64,000 nucleotides of DNA. Source: Pandoraea pulmonicola. GTDB taxonomy: Bacteria > Pseudomonadota > Gammaproteobacteria > Burkholderiales > Burkholderiaceae. A program made the position numbers and the translations under genes. Shown here piece after piece: positions 1 through 8,868 of this stretch. The first letter of the stretch is position 1. Each line of letters opens with the position of its first letter. The notes below the pieces were generated by a model. That model was not told the origin of the DNA, searched no databases, and saw only the letters and a program-made list of their open reading frames with translations. The stretch lies in assembly GCF_000815105.2 (NCBI RefSeq), contig NZ_CP010310.2, forward strand, positions 4,836,001 to 4,900,000, given 5' to 3'.

Positions 1-193
1 CCTTGAGGCTCGAGGCCACAGGCACGCCGCCGGCATGGGCCTGATTGAGCTCCGCCTGGACGTCGGCACGATTCCCGGACGGACCGCCCGGGAACATCGG
101 CAGGTTGTTGTCGTAACGGGCGGTGGCCTGCGCCGAAGCAGAGAACAACACACCCAGAGCGATGGCGGTGGAGAGCAGAAGGCGCTTTTGCAT
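1..193 (-). CDS. Small exported protein, DUF4148-like (partial, runs off the left edge)
   Basis: Reading the minus strand from an ATG at 193 gives an open frame of 64 codons that leaves the window without a stop. It starts MQKRLLLSTAIALG and continues through a hydrophobic core to a likely signal peptidase site near ASAQA, so the product is probably exported to the periplasm. The mature part has the stretch NRADVQAELNQA followed by a glycine-rich turn, which resembles the short DUF4148 proteins common in Burkholderiaceae; their function is unknown. An AAAGGGGTATCACC leader precedes the start. The C-terminus is not visible, so family assignment is tentative. Confidence 0.55.
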   Translation of the reverse strand, partial: MQKRLLLSTAIALGVLFSASAQATARYDNNLPMFPGGPSGNRADVQAELNQAHAGGVPVASSLK

Positions 194-408
194 GGTGATA
201 CCCCTTTTGAAGATGACTCGGGAAAATCCAGACCCGCGAGGCGGCTCGCCCCTCGGATCTGTTGGGTACCATCGTAAAAAGCGCGCCCCGACACCAACAT
301 GAAACCCGCATTACATTTTTGCAATGTTGGCGGCGGCAGCGGTTTTCCGTCCGCTCGGTTAGCATGTCGTTCAAGCACACCGCACACCGATTCCGCGCGA
401 GGACTGCA

Positions 409-1422
409 ATGACCCACGCTCCGCACGACCCTGCGAACGAAGACGCGCATCGCCACGATCACTCGACGGACCACGGCGCCGAGCCACCGCACGCGCACGG
501 TCACGACCATGGGCACGGTCATGGACACGGACACAGTCATACCGGCGGCGTCACCGATCAGAAGCGCATCGGCATCGCGTTCGCATTGATCGCGGCGTTC
601 ATGGTGGTGGAGATCGTCGGCGGCCTGCTGTCGGGCTCGCTCGCGCTGCTCGCGGACGCGGGTCACATGGTCAGCGACGCGGCGGCACTGGCGTTCAGCT
701 GGATCGCCATCCACTATGGCAAGCGACCGGCGACCCTGCAGCTCTCTTACGGTTACAAGCGACTGGAAGTGCTCGCCGCGTTCGTGAACGGCTGCGCGTT
801 ATTCGTGATTGCGGCATGGATCGTCTTCGAGGCCGTCCGCCGTTTTTACGAGCCGGTGCCGATCGTCGGCATGCCCATGCTCGTGGTGGCGTTCGCGGGC
901 CTGCTCGCGAACATCGCGGCGTTCGCCGTGCTGCACGGCGGCAACCGCGACAACCTCAACATGCGCGGCGCGTGGCTGCATGTGCTGGGCGACATGCTGG
1001 GATCGGTCGCCGCCATCGTGGCCGCGTGCGTGATTCTCGCCACGGGCTGGACGCCCATCGACCCGATCCTGTCGATCTTCGTGGCGGTCATCATCCTCAA
1101 GAGCGCCTGGGGCATCGTCAAATCGTCGGCGCACATCCTGCTCGAAGGCGCACCCGCCGAACTCAGCTCGGAAGAGATCAAACAGGATCTGGAAGCCAAC
1201 GTGCCGGAGGTCGGGAACGCGCATCACATTCATGCGTGGTCGATCACCGGCGAGCGGCACATGGTGACGTTGCACGTCTGTCCCGCGCCGGGCGTCAGCA
1301 CGCGCGACACCGTCATCGCCGTGCAGCAGCGCCTGGCGACGCGCTTCGCGGTCGGTCACGTCACGGTGCAGGTGGAAGAAGACGGGTGCCCGGACAGCAC
1401 CGGACCGCAAGGTCGGTGCTGA
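409..1422 (+). CDS. Cation diffusion facilitator (zinc/cobalt/cadmium exporter family)
   Basis: A 337-residue inner-membrane proton/metal antiporter of the CDF family, likely exporting Zn or a similar divalent cation. Residues 14-44 are extremely histidine-rich (alternating HG/HD), a usual cytosolic metal-collecting loop. Six membrane segments follow. Helix 2 carries the metal-site pattern LLADAGHMVSD with His86 and Asp90, and helix 5 the matching HVLGDMLGS. The C-terminal roughly 80 residues form the cytosolic ferredoxin-like domain (HHIHAW and HVCPAP strands). I chose the ATG at 409 because it follows GCGAGGACT and starts just before the His-rich tail; in-frame ATGs at 262 and 364 would add 15-49 non-family residues. 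It is close to CzcD/ZitB, but the substrate cannot be fixed from sequence. Confidence 0.9.
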   Translation: MTHAPHDPANEDAHRHDHSTDHGAEPPHAHGHDHGHGHGHGHSHTGGVTDQKRIGIAFALIAAFMVVEIVGGLLSGSLALLADAGHMVSDAAALAFSWIAIHYGKRPATLQLSYGYKRLEVLAAFVNGCALFVIAAWIVFEAVRRFYEPVPIVGMPMLVVAFAGLLANIAAFAVLHGGNRDNLNMRGAWLHVLGDMLGSVAAIVAACVILATGWTPIDPILSIFVAVIILKSAWGIVKSSAHILLEGAPAELSSEEIKQDLEANVPEVGNAHHIHAWSITGERHMVTLHVCPAPGVSTRDTVIAVQQRLATRFAVGHVTVQVEEDGCPDSTGPQGRC

Positions 1423-1500
1423 CCGGACACGCCTCCTAGCGCAGGAGGCGCGGGAGACACAAGACAGGGATCGCCGGGAACGCCGAACGACCTGCCGGGC

Positions 1501-2466
1501 TCACTCGCCCTTCGGCGCTTCCTTGACGCGGCTCACCAACTGCGTCGGGCTGACGAACTGGAGGGCGATCAGCACCCACAGCAGCGTGATGGCCATGTAG
1601 ATCATCGCCATCGCGTCGATGGATTGCGGCGCCCGCACTCCGGTCGAGAACACCGCGTAGTAGAGCGCCACGACCAGCGTCTGCGTGTCGGGCCCCGCGG
1701 TGAAGAACGTCAGCTCGAACATGCCGATCGTGCGCACGAGCACCAGCAGGCCCGCGGCGAGAATGCCCGGCACCAGCAGCGGCAGCAACACGTGACGGAA
1801 GTACTTCAACGTGTTGGCCCCGAAGATGCGGGCGGCGGCTTCGAGATTCGGGTCGATCTGCTCGATGAACGGCGTCATCACCAGAATCACGAACGGCAGC
1901 GACGGCACGAGGTTCGCGAGGATCACGCCCGCGAGCGTGCCGCCCAGGCCGATCTTGTAGAGCACCGTCGCCATCGGGATACCGTAGGTGACCGGCGGCA
2001 CCATCAGCGGCAGCAGGAACACGAGCATCGCGAGCCGCTTGCCCGGAAACTGCGCCCGTGCCAGCGCATACGCCGCGGGCACGCCCAGGGCGATCGACAG
2101 CAGCACCACGGCGCCGACGACTTCGAGCGTGACCCACAACACATCCGCGAGCTGGAAGTCGCGCCATGCCTGCGCGTACCAGTGCAGCGTAAAACCTTCA
2201 GGCAGCGGGGTGCCGAACCAGCGCGTGGCGAACGAGTTCATCGCGACGGTGGCGATCATCAGCCCCACGTTCACGAGGAAGAAGAGCATCGCGCCCCACA
2301 CCACCACGCGCCACAGGCGCGAGCCGGGGCCTTCGCGGCGCATGCGAGTGCGCTTGGCCGATACCGCGGGCATCGCCGCCGGACGGCTCAGGGGCGAAGG
2401 CGTCGTCATGAAATCTCCGTTCTGCGCGGCCAGTGTGCCGGTCACGGGTTTGTCTGTGGTGCTCAT
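1501..2466 (-). CDS. ABC transporter permease, second membrane subunit
   Basis: A 321-residue inner-membrane permease of the binding-protein-dependent type, last gene of a four-gene import operon. After about 55 polar residues there are six hydrophobic segments. The cytosolic EAA loop is recognisable around EAARIFGANTLKYFRHVLLP, the contact point for the ATPase. Its ATG at 2466 overlaps the stop of the upstream permease as ATGA, implying translational coupling. The arrangement (one binding protein, one TOBE-type ATPase, two permeases) matches the family that includes spermidine, Fe(III) and 2-aminoethylphosphonate importers. The nearby sugar-acid dehydratase and porin suggest an organic acid or sugar-acid substrate, but this is inference. 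Confidence 0.88.
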   Translation of the reverse strand: MSTTDKPVTGTLAAQNGDFMTTPSPLSRPAAMPAVSAKRTRMRREGPGSRLWRVVVWGAMLFFLVNVGLMIATVAMNSFATRWFGTPLPEGFTLHWYAQAWRDFQLADVLWVTLEVVGAVVLLSIALGVPAAYALARAQFPGKRLAMLVFLLPLMVPPVTYGIPMATVLYKIGLGGTLAGVILANLVPSLPFVILVMTPFIEQIDPNLEAAARIFGANTLKYFRHVLLPLLVPGILAAGLLVLVRTIGMFELTFFTAGPDTQTLVVALYYAVFSTGVRAPQSIDAMAMIYMAITLLWVLIALQFVSPTQLVSRVKEAPKGE

Positions 2467-3368
2467 CCCTTACCTCCCGTGGTCGGACCGCTGTAGAACG
2501 CCCGGCGTGCGCCGAGCATGCCCGCCACGATCAGCAACTGGACGAAACCCATCACGATCGCGACACACGAGGCGAGCGAATAGTCATAGCTCTCGAACGC
2601 CGCTTCATACGCGGCAATCGACACCACCCGCGTCGCGCCTGCCGGCACGCCGAGCAGCACGGCGGACGGGAACACCGAGAAGGCCTGCACGAACGACAGA
2701 CACGCCGCCATCGTCAATCCTGGGACCAGCAGCGGCAGATAGATCAGGCGGAACTGCTGCCAGGGTCCGGCGCCGAGCGTGCCGGCGGCGCGCGCGAGCG
2801 TCGGGTCGATGCCGGTCACGTAGGACAGGATCAGCAGGAACGCGAACGGGAAGCCCGAGATCACCAGCGAGATCAGCACACCCCAGTAGTTGTGCGTGAG
2901 GCGAACTTCGTCGCTGTACAGATGCAGTGCGTGCAGCGCCTGCGGGAACCAGCCGTTCGGACCGTAGTAGGTCAGCATGCCGTCGGCGATGAGCACGGTG
3001 CCGAGCGTGACGGGCACGACCAGCAGCATCGTCACGAACTTCGACGCACGCGAGCTTCGGCGCAATGCGAACGCGGCCGGAATCGAGGCGCCCACGTTGA
3101 TGAGCGTCGCCGGCACGGCGAGCTTGAGCGTGATGAACACCGTCGGCCACAGCGTCGGCTCGGAGAAGAACTTGAGGTAGTTCGCGAGCACGCCGCCTTC
3201 CATCGGCTGAAACGACAGGAACAGGCCGTAGGCGAACGGGTACACGAACATCGCGAGCAGGCACACGAGCGCCGGTGCGACGAGCCAGCCCCGGCCATCG
3301 AAGCGCGCGGCCGGAGCGAGCGCGGAAGCGGTGGAAGCGGTGGAAGCGGAGGAAACGGCGGCACTCAT
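2463..3368 (-). CDS. ABC transporter permease, first membrane subunit
   Basis: A 301-residue inner-membrane permease. A Ser/Thr/Ala-rich N-terminus of about 25 residues precedes the first hydrophobic segment (WLVAPALVCLLAMFVYPFAYG), and the EAA-type loop is seen near ARAAGTLGAGPWQQFRLIYLP. The start at 3368 was chosen because it overlaps the ATPase stop as ATGA; the longer open frame reaching to 3653 is arginine-rich antisense-type sequence with no family resemblance. It would pair with the permease encoded immediately downstream to form the heterodimeric channel. Confidence 0.88.
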   Translation of the reverse strand: MSAAVSSASTASTASALAPAARFDGRGWLVAPALVCLLAMFVYPFAYGLFLSFQPMEGGVLANYLKFFSEPTLWPTVFITLKLAVPATLINVGASIPAAFALRRSSRASKFVTMLLVVPVTLGTVLIADGMLTYYGPNGWFPQALHALHLYSDEVRLTHNYWGVLISLVISGFPFAFLLILSYVTGIDPTLARAAGTLGAGPWQQFRLIYLPLLVPGLTMAACLSFVQAFSVFPSAVLLGVPAGATRVVSIAAYEAAFESYDYSLASCVAIVMGFVQLLIVAGMLGARRAFYSGPTTGGKG

Positions 3369-4444
3369 GCGCGCTCTCCGGCATACACCAGTGTGCGCTC
3401 GGCCGGCACGTGCAGCGGGACGCGCTCGCCCACGGCGTAGTCGCCGGGCAGACGCGCATACAGCGGGCCGAACGGCGAGGCGACGCGCAGCAGCGAATCG
3501 CGGCCGCCGTACTCGACCGTCTCGACGACCACTTCGAAGGCGTTGTCGTTGGCCGCCTGCGCACGCTCGAAGTCGTCCGGACGGATCGCCACGCTGACAT
3601 TGCCGTCGCCGGGCGGCTCCATCAACACGCCATCGAACGACGCGCCGCCGCACGACACACGCGCGTGATCGCCCTGCGCCGACGTGATCGAGACGTCGAG
3701 CACGTTGCGGTAGCCCATGAAACGCGCCACGTGCAGATTGCGCGGGCGGCCATACACTTCGCGCGGCGCGCCGATCTGTTGCACCACGCCCTCCTTCATC
3801 ACCACGATGCGGTCGGCCATCGACAGCGCCTCGTCCTGATCGTGCGTGACGTAGATCGTCGCGCGATCGAGCTTGCCGTGGATGCGGCGAATCTCGGCGC
3901 GCATCTCGATGCGCAGTTTCGCGTCGAGGTTGGAGAGCGGTTCGTCCATCAGCACGACCGGCGGCTCGATCACGATGGCGCGCGCAATCGCCACGCGCTG
4001 CTGCTGACCGCCCGAAAGCTGTCCCGGCAGCTTGCGCTCGTGACCGACGAGCTGCACGAGCTGCAACGCTTCACGAGCACGCGCCTCGATCTCGGCGCGC
4101 GGCACGCCGCGCATGCGCAGGCCGAAACCCACATTATCGAGCACGCTCATGTGCGGAAACAGCGCGTAGTTCTGAAAAACCATGCCGAAGCCGCGCTTCT
4201 CGCTCGGCAGGATGTCGATGCGCTCGTCGTCGAGCCAGATCGCGCCGCCGGTCAGCGGCGTGAGTCCCGCGATGCAATTGAGCGCGGTGGACTTGCCGCA
4301 GCCGGACGGCCCGAGCAATGCGATGAATTCCCCCCGCTCGATGGTCAGATCGAGGCCGTTCAACGCGGCCACGGACTGCCCTTCGGCGTTGGTGAAACTG
4401 CGCGCCACGTGATCGAGGCGCAGTTGCTGAAAGTTGTGCTTCAT
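3365..4444 (-). CDS. ABC transporter ATP-binding protein (TOBE-containing importer type)
   Basis: A 359-residue cytosolic ATPase energising the adjacent permease pair. It has Walker A GPSGCGKST, the Q-loop VFQNYALFP, the signature LSGGQQQR, Walker B VVLMDEPLSNLD and the switch histidine in YVTHDQDEAL, followed by a C-terminal regulatory half with TOBE-like strands (VAIRPDDFER). The start at 4444 has AAGGG about eight bases upstream; an earlier in-frame ATG at 4483 lacks this and adds 13 residues. The gene follows the binding protein after a 163-bp gap and is translationally coupled to the first permease. Confidence 0.92.
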   Translation of the reverse strand: MKHNFQQLRLDHVARSFTNAEGQSVAALNGLDLTIERGEFIALLGPSGCGKSTALNCIAGLTPLTGGAIWLDDERIDILPSEKRGFGMVFQNYALFPHMSVLDNVGFGLRMRGVPRAEIEARAREALQLVQLVGHERKLPGQLSGGQQQRVAIARAIVIEPPVVLMDEPLSNLDAKLRIEMRAEIRRIHGKLDRATIYVTHDQDEALSMADRIVVMKEGVVQQIGAPREVYGRPRNLHVARFMGYRNVLDVSITSAQGDHARVSCGGASFDGVLMEPPGDGNVSVAIRPDDFERAQAANDNAFEVVVETVEYGGRDSLLRVASPFGPLYARLPGDYAVGERVPLHVPAERTLVYAGERA

Positions 4445-4607
4445 GACGAAACCCTTGAGACGCTCACCCGGCGCGATTCGCACCGGTCTTCGCGGCGCAA
4501 CGGCAACCGGTTCCGTTCACGCAATTCCCATCGAATTGCCATGACCGGCATCGCTCCGGTTGCCGCCGCACCCCATCGCGGCGTCACCTCGACGCCGCCG
4601 CACTGCA

Positions 4608-5783
4608 TTACTTCGATTTCTTTGCTCCCACTTCGACATCCCACTTCTGGAAGGCGGCGACCATCGCGGCCGCATCGAGCGGTACGGCGTGCGGGAAGTC
4701 GGCGATGAGCTTCCTGTACTCCGGACGGCCGTACTTGACGATCACTTCCTGGCTCTTTGCCGGCGCGGAGGTGATCGGCACGTCCTTCACGGCAGGGCCC
4801 GGATAGAAGTAACCGTCGTCGTACGTGAGCGCCTGCTGTGCCGGTTCGAGCATGAAGTTGATCAGCTTGAAGATGACCTCCATCTTGTCCTTCGGCACGC
4901 CCTTGGGCACCACGATGAAGTGGGCGTCGTTGACCCACGTGAACTTCTCGAACGCCTGCACCTTGAAGCTCGCCGGCACCACGCCGAGGGCGCGCGGATT
5001 GATGTCCCAGCCGGTCATGGTCACGGTCATGTCGCGGCTGCCTTCGCCCAGTTCCTTCATGACGGCCGACGTGCCCCCCGGGTAATACGGAATGCAGGTG
5101 TCGAGCTCCTTCAGGAACGCCCATGTCTTGTCCCAGCCCTTGACCGGATCATGCGGGTCCTTGTCGCCGAGCAGATACGGCAGGCCCATCAGAAACGCGC
5201 GCCCCGGGCCCGAGTTGGCCGGACGCGCATAGATCAGCTTGCCTGGATTCGCCTTGCACCACGCGAGCAGTTCGGCGGCCGTCTTGGGCGGATTGCTCAC
5301 CTTGGCCGGGTTGTATTCGAGCAGCGGTCCGGCAGGCGTGTACGTCACCGCCAGGCCATAGCCCTTCGACAACTCCTGCATCGCGCGGACGTTCGGCGAA
5401 TACTTGTCGAGCACGCCCGGCAGTTTCTCGCCGTAGTCGGGCAGCAGACGTTGCCAGAGGTTTTGCTGGATGCCGGCGGCGAGTGCGTCGGTGCCGGTCA
5501 GCACGATGTCGATATCGGAACGCCCCGCGGCCTGCATGGCCTTGATCTTGCCCGGCAATTGCGGCGCGGGTGCGTTCGTGAAGGTGATCTTCGAGACGAG
5601 ATCCGGGTACTTGTCGCGGAAGGCCTCGAAGCCCTTCTGCGTGAGCGCCAGATTGCCCGCCACATCCACAATGTTCAACGTGACCGGCGCGGCGTATGCG
5701 CCCGTCGCGACACTCCCCAATACGGCGGCACATGCCACTGCGCCAAGCGTGCGTTGCCAGAATCCCCTGCGGCTGAAGGCCAT
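4608..5783 (-). CDS. ABC transporter periplasmic substrate-binding protein (family 1 type)
   Basis: A 391-residue exported binding protein that starts the importer operon. The N-terminus has a twin-arginine-like/Sec signal (RRGFWQRT, then a hydrophobic core and GAYAAP), so the mature protein is periplasmic. The mature part has the two-lobe layout of the spermidine/Fe/phosphonate class, with motifs such as SDIDIVLTGTDAL and the hinge region TWVNDAHFIVVPKG. A strong GAGGAGA ribosome site precedes the start. An inverted repeat lies about 30 bases upstream of the start codon and matches one in front of the divergent dehydratase, so shared repression by the GntR protein at 8869 is plausible. The ligand is unknown; a sugar acid fits the neighbourhood best. 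Confidence 0.9.
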   Translation of the reverse strand: MAFSRRGFWQRTLGAVACAAVLGSVATGAYAAPVTLNIVDVAGNLALTQKGFEAFRDKYPDLVSKITFTNAPAPQLPGKIKAMQAAGRSDIDIVLTGTDALAAGIQQNLWQRLLPDYGEKLPGVLDKYSPNVRAMQELSKGYGLAVTYTPAGPLLEYNPAKVSNPPKTAAELLAWCKANPGKLIYARPANSGPGRAFLMGLPYLLGDKDPHDPVKGWDKTWAFLKELDTCIPYYPGGTSAVMKELGEGSRDMTVTMTGWDINPRALGVVPASFKVQAFEKFTWVNDAHFIVVPKGVPKDKMEVIFKLINFMLEPAQQALTYDDGYFYPGPAVKDVPITSAPAKSQEVIVKYGRPEYRKLIADFPHAVPLDAAAMVAAFQKWDVEVGAKKSK

Positions 5784-5812
5784 GCTGTCTCCTCTACGTT
5801 GAAATTCTCGTA

Positions 5813-5827
5813 AGTCATCATATGACT
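5813..5827. promoter_or_regulatory. Inverted repeat, putative GntR-type operator (binding-protein side)
   Basis: AGTCAT-CAT-ATGACT is a perfect 6-bp inverted repeat with a 3-bp spacer, 30 bases upstream of the binding-protein start. The same GTCAT-N3-ATGAC core occurs at 6003-6015 in front of the divergent dehydratase. Both copies are followed on the plus strand by GTTGAA at the same distance. The short dyad form is usual for FadR/FCD-type GntR regulators, and such a gene lies at 8869-9621; the link is inference. Confidence 0.6.
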
Positions 5828-6001
5828 GAGACGTTGAATTTGCAATCGGGAGACAGGCCGCATCGCCTCAGAGATTTCCCTAGGAGATCGAGCTATTGTT
5901 GTTTTTTCTGGCGATTCCTGGCGTTTTTACGCCACCAAGGTGTCTTTGATCAGGGATTTCACCGATAGAGGGATCCTTGGTGCGTCACCTAAATTACGCC
6001 A

Positions 6002-6016
6002 AGTCATACGATGACG
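6002..6016. promoter_or_regulatory. Inverted repeat, putative GntR-type operator (dehydratase side)
   Basis: GTCAT-ACG-ATGAC is a 5-bp inverted repeat with a 3-bp spacer, 76 bases upstream of the dehydratase GTG start. It is the partner of the site at 5813-5827, including the flanking AAGTCAT on the left and GTTGAA on the right. Two such sites, one near each divergent start, suggest coordinate control of the importer and the dehydratase/porin side. Confidence 0.6.
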
Positions 6017-6091
6017 TAAAAGTTGAAAAAAACGCCTTAATACCATCGCCGCTTCGGCATTCGAGCCGAAGGTGGCTCAGGACAAGTTGCC

Positions 6092-7375
6092 GTGAAAATC
6101 CAGCGCATCACGATCACCCCGATTGCCTTTCGCGACCCGCCCCTGCTCAATGCGGCGGGCATCCACGAGCCGTATGCCTTGCGCTCGATCATCGAGATCG
6201 AAACCGACAACGGTCACGTCGGACTCGGGGAGACATACGGCGATGCCCCGGTGCTCGCGTTGCTTGAAAATACCCGTCCCCATCTGATCGGCATGGATCC
6301 GTTCGACACGAACGGCCTGCGTGAGCGCGTGGCGGCGGTGGTTCGACGAGGGGTCGGCGGCGAACGCGTCGAGTACGAGCTGGCGCCGGGCACCGACCCG
6401 CGCAAGGACGCCGAGAAGATCTACTCCGCGTTCGAGGTCCCGTTCCTGGACCTGCAGGCCCGCCACCTCGGCATTCCGCTCGTGGAACTGCTCGGCGGCG
6501 CGGTACGCGACGAAGTGCAGTACAGCGCGTACCTGTTCTTCAAGTACGCGCAGCACATCGATGCGCCCGCGAGCGGCTATCCCGTCGACCCGTGGGGCGA
6601 GACGTTGAACGCCGACCAACTGGTCGCCCAGGCCCGCACGATGATCGACACCTACGGCTTCGGCAGCATCAAGCTCAAGGCCGGCGTGCTCGAACCGGCG
6701 CAGGAAGTGCAGTGCCTCAAGGCCCTCAGGCGCGCGTTTCCAGACAAGCCGCTGCGCATCGATCCGAACGGCAACTGGTCGCTCGCGACCGCCATCGCGA
6801 TGGGGCGCGAACTCGCGGGCGATCTCGAATACTACGAGGATCCCACGCCCACCCTGGAAGGCATGGCGGCGTTGCATCGCGCCACCGGCATGCCGCTGGC
6901 AACGAACATGGTCGTGACGGACCTGCGCCAGTTCCGAGAAAACGTGCGGCTGGGTGGCGCCCAGATCGTCCTCTCCGATCACCACTATTGGGGCGGCCTG
7001 CGCGACACGCAGTTACTCGCGCGCATGTGCGAGACCTTCGATCTCGGCCTGTCGATGCACTCCAACTCCCACCTCGGCATCAGTCTGATGGCCATGACCC
7101 ATCTGGCCGCAAGCGTGCCGCGTCTGTCGTACGCGTGCGACACGCATTACCCGTGGCAAGCGCCCGACGAGGAAGTCGTGCGCGGCGGCAAGATCGCCAT
7201 TCGCAACGGGGCGGTCGCCGTGACCCAGGCGCCGGGCCTCGGGCTGGAGATCGACCCCGACCAGTTGGCCAAACTGCACGAGCAATACCTGCGTTGCGGA
7301 CTGCGCACCCGCAACGACGCAGTGCAGATGCGCAAGTACCAGCCGGACTGGAGCGGCAAGGCGCCTCGCTTCTGA
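6092..7375 (+). CDS. Enolase-superfamily dehydratase, glucarate dehydratase-like
   Basis: A 427-residue cytosolic enzyme of the mandelate racemase/enolase superfamily, closest in motif pattern to D-glucarate dehydratases, which remove water from a C6 aldarate. Visible are the KxK base motif in SIKLKAGV, metal ligands in RIDPNGNWS and YYEDPTPT, the third position near ATNMVV, SDHHYWGG, and the C-terminal loop SMHSNSHLGIS. The start is GTG at 6092 with AGGACA upstream. Length agrees with the family (about 420-450). It is divergent from the importer operon and followed 94 bp later by a porin, suggesting uptake and first step of aldarate catabolism. The exact substrate (glucarate, galactarate or another acid) is not certain. 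Confidence 0.85.
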   Translation: MKIQRITITPIAFRDPPLLNAAGIHEPYALRSIIEIETDNGHVGLGETYGDAPVLALLENTRPHLIGMDPFDTNGLRERVAAVVRRGVGGERVEYELAPGTDPRKDAEKIYSAFEVPFLDLQARHLGIPLVELLGGAVRDEVQYSAYLFFKYAQHIDAPASGYPVDPWGETLNADQLVAQARTMIDTYGFGSIKLKAGVLEPAQEVQCLKALRRAFPDKPLRIDPNGNWSLATAIAMGRELAGDLEYYEDPTPTLEGMAALHRATGMPLATNMVVTDLRQFRENVRLGGAQIVLSDHHYWGGLRDTQLLARMCETFDLGLSMHSNSHLGISLMAMTHLAASVPRLSYACDTHYPWQAPDEEVVRGGKIAIRNGAVAVTQAPGLGLEIDPDQLAKLHEQYLRCGLRTRNDAVQMRKYQPDWSGKAPRF

Positions 7376-7469
7376 CCGGCAGCCGGACGTCACGCATGGG
7401 CCGGCGCCATCGTTGTTACATCGGTGTACTAATCGAATCACAAGAAAACACATCACAAGAGGAGAAGTC

Positions 7470-8645
7470 GTGAGACACAAGACACTGTTTGCCGGGCTCG
7501 TATTGGCCGGTCTCGCTGCCGGCGCCGTACCGGCGATGGCGCAGTCGAACGTGACGCTGTACGGGATCGTCGACGATGCGTTGACTTACAGCAGCAACCA
7601 GAACGGCAAGTCGAACACCTATCTGCGCAACGGCAACCTCGCCGGCAGCCGCTGGGGTCTGCGCGGCACCGAGGATCTGGGCGGCGGCACGCGGGCGCTG
7701 TTCCAGCTCGAGAACGGTTTCGACGTCAACAGCGGCGCGTTCAGCACGTCGGGGGTGATGTTCAACCGTCAGGCATTCGTCGGCCTGAAGAACGACAATC
7801 TCGGCACCGTGACCATCGGTCGCCAGTACACGCCGTATTACCAGCTCGTGGGCACGATCGGGCCCACGACGTACGTCACCGGCGCGACCGGTGCGCACCC
7901 GGGCGATATCGACGGCCTCGACACGACGATCCGCATCAACAACTCCGTGACCTATACGTCGCCGGTGCTGTGGGGCGTGACCGCCAGCGTGCAATACGGC
8001 TTCGGCGGTCAGGCCGGCGCGTTCAGCAAGGGCAACATGTACTCCGGCGCCCTGCGCTACGACGGCGGGCCGTTGTCCATCGCGGCCGGCTACCTGCGCA
8101 TGAACAACGTGGGCGGTGGCGGCACGAGCTGGAACAGTGCGTCGACGGGCTCGTTCGGCACGTCCGCCGTGAACCAGGGCTATGTTACGGCCGACGCGCT
8201 CCAGCACATGGCGGTCGCCGGCATCTACACCATCGGCAGCGTGACGCTGGGCGCGACCTACAGCAATGTGCAGTACAAGCCGGGCGCGACGTCGCTGTTC
8301 CACGACACGGCCATCTTCAATACGGCAGGCGTGCACGCGTCGTGGATCGTCGCCCCGCAATGGCGACTGGCGGCGGCGTACAGCTACACGGCCGCGTCGA
8401 AGTCCAACGGCATCGCCGATGCGGCGACCTATCATCAGATCTCGCTCGCCCAGGTGTATTCGCTCTCGAAGCGCACGTCGCTATATGCGCTCGAAGCGTG
8501 GCAGCATGCCAATGGCAAGTCGCTCTCCGCGAACGCCGCGAGCATCATCAACGCGGGTCCGGTCGTGGGCGATTCGCAGAACGGCACGCCGTCGTCGACG
8601 AGTTCGCAGTTCGTCGGCATGCTGGGGATCCGCGTCGACTTCTGA
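7470..8645 (+). CDS. Outer-membrane porin, Gram-negative (Burkholderia type)
   Basis: A 391-residue trimeric beta-barrel porin. The signal peptide (RHKTLFAGLVLAGLAAG, cleavage after PAMA) is followed by the family opening QSNVTLYGIVDDALTYSSN. Alternating beta strands run through the protein, with the conserved GSRWGLRGTEDLGGG and the terminal strand GMLGIRVDF ending in phenylalanine, the signal for outer-membrane assembly. The GTG at 7470 was chosen because AGAGGAG lies just upstream and it starts the signal peptide; the longer frame adds 19 non-hydrophobic residues. It lies just behind the dehydratase and probably provides entry for its substrate. Confidence 0.92.
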   Translation: MRHKTLFAGLVLAGLAAGAVPAMAQSNVTLYGIVDDALTYSSNQNGKSNTYLRNGNLAGSRWGLRGTEDLGGGTRALFQLENGFDVNSGAFSTSGVMFNRQAFVGLKNDNLGTVTIGRQYTPYYQLVGTIGPTTYVTGATGAHPGDIDGLDTTIRINNSVTYTSPVLWGVTASVQYGFGGQAGAFSKGNMYSGALRYDGGPLSIAAGYLRMNNVGGGGTSWNSASTGSFGTSAVNQGYVTADALQHMAVAGIYTIGSVTLGATYSNVQYKPGATSLFHDTAIFNTAGVHASWIVAPQWRLAAAYSYTAASKSNGIADAATYHQISLAQVYSLSKRTSLYALEAWQHANGKSLSANAASIINAGPVVGDSQNGTPSSTSSQFVGMLGIRVDF

Positions 8646-8670
8646 CGTCCTTCCCGAAACAGCAAGCCTG

Positions 8671-8699
8671 CCGGACCGCCGCCCCATGCGGCGGTCCGG
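8671..8699 (+). terminator. Strong hairpin after the porin gene
   Basis: A perfect 12-bp inverted repeat (CCGGACCGCCGC and its complement) with a 5-base loop CCCAT lies 26 bases after the porin stop. No clear T run follows, so it may be a weak terminator or an mRNA 3'-end stabiliser. Confidence 0.55.
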
Positions 8700-8868
8700 T
8701 CGTCACGAGTGGTCGCGAGAAGCCGTACTTCGGCCGCCGGCGCCGCATCGGGATTGAATGTGGCGTTGGCAGTCGACTCTTATCGGTTGTCGTATGTATG
8801 GATAGGTATCGCGCGGTCGATAAGGTAAACTGAGGGCGTTTTTCGTCACCCACATTCCAATCGACGCC

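Noticed and set aside
1501..5783. Naming the importer as a 2-aminoethylphosphonate system
   Set aside because: The subunit types fit, but no phosphonate enzyme is nearby and the context points to sugar acids, so no symbol was given.
4560..5813. 417-codon plus-strand frame opposite the binding protein
   Set aside because: Antisense shadow of a confident gene; Arg/His-rich with no motif.
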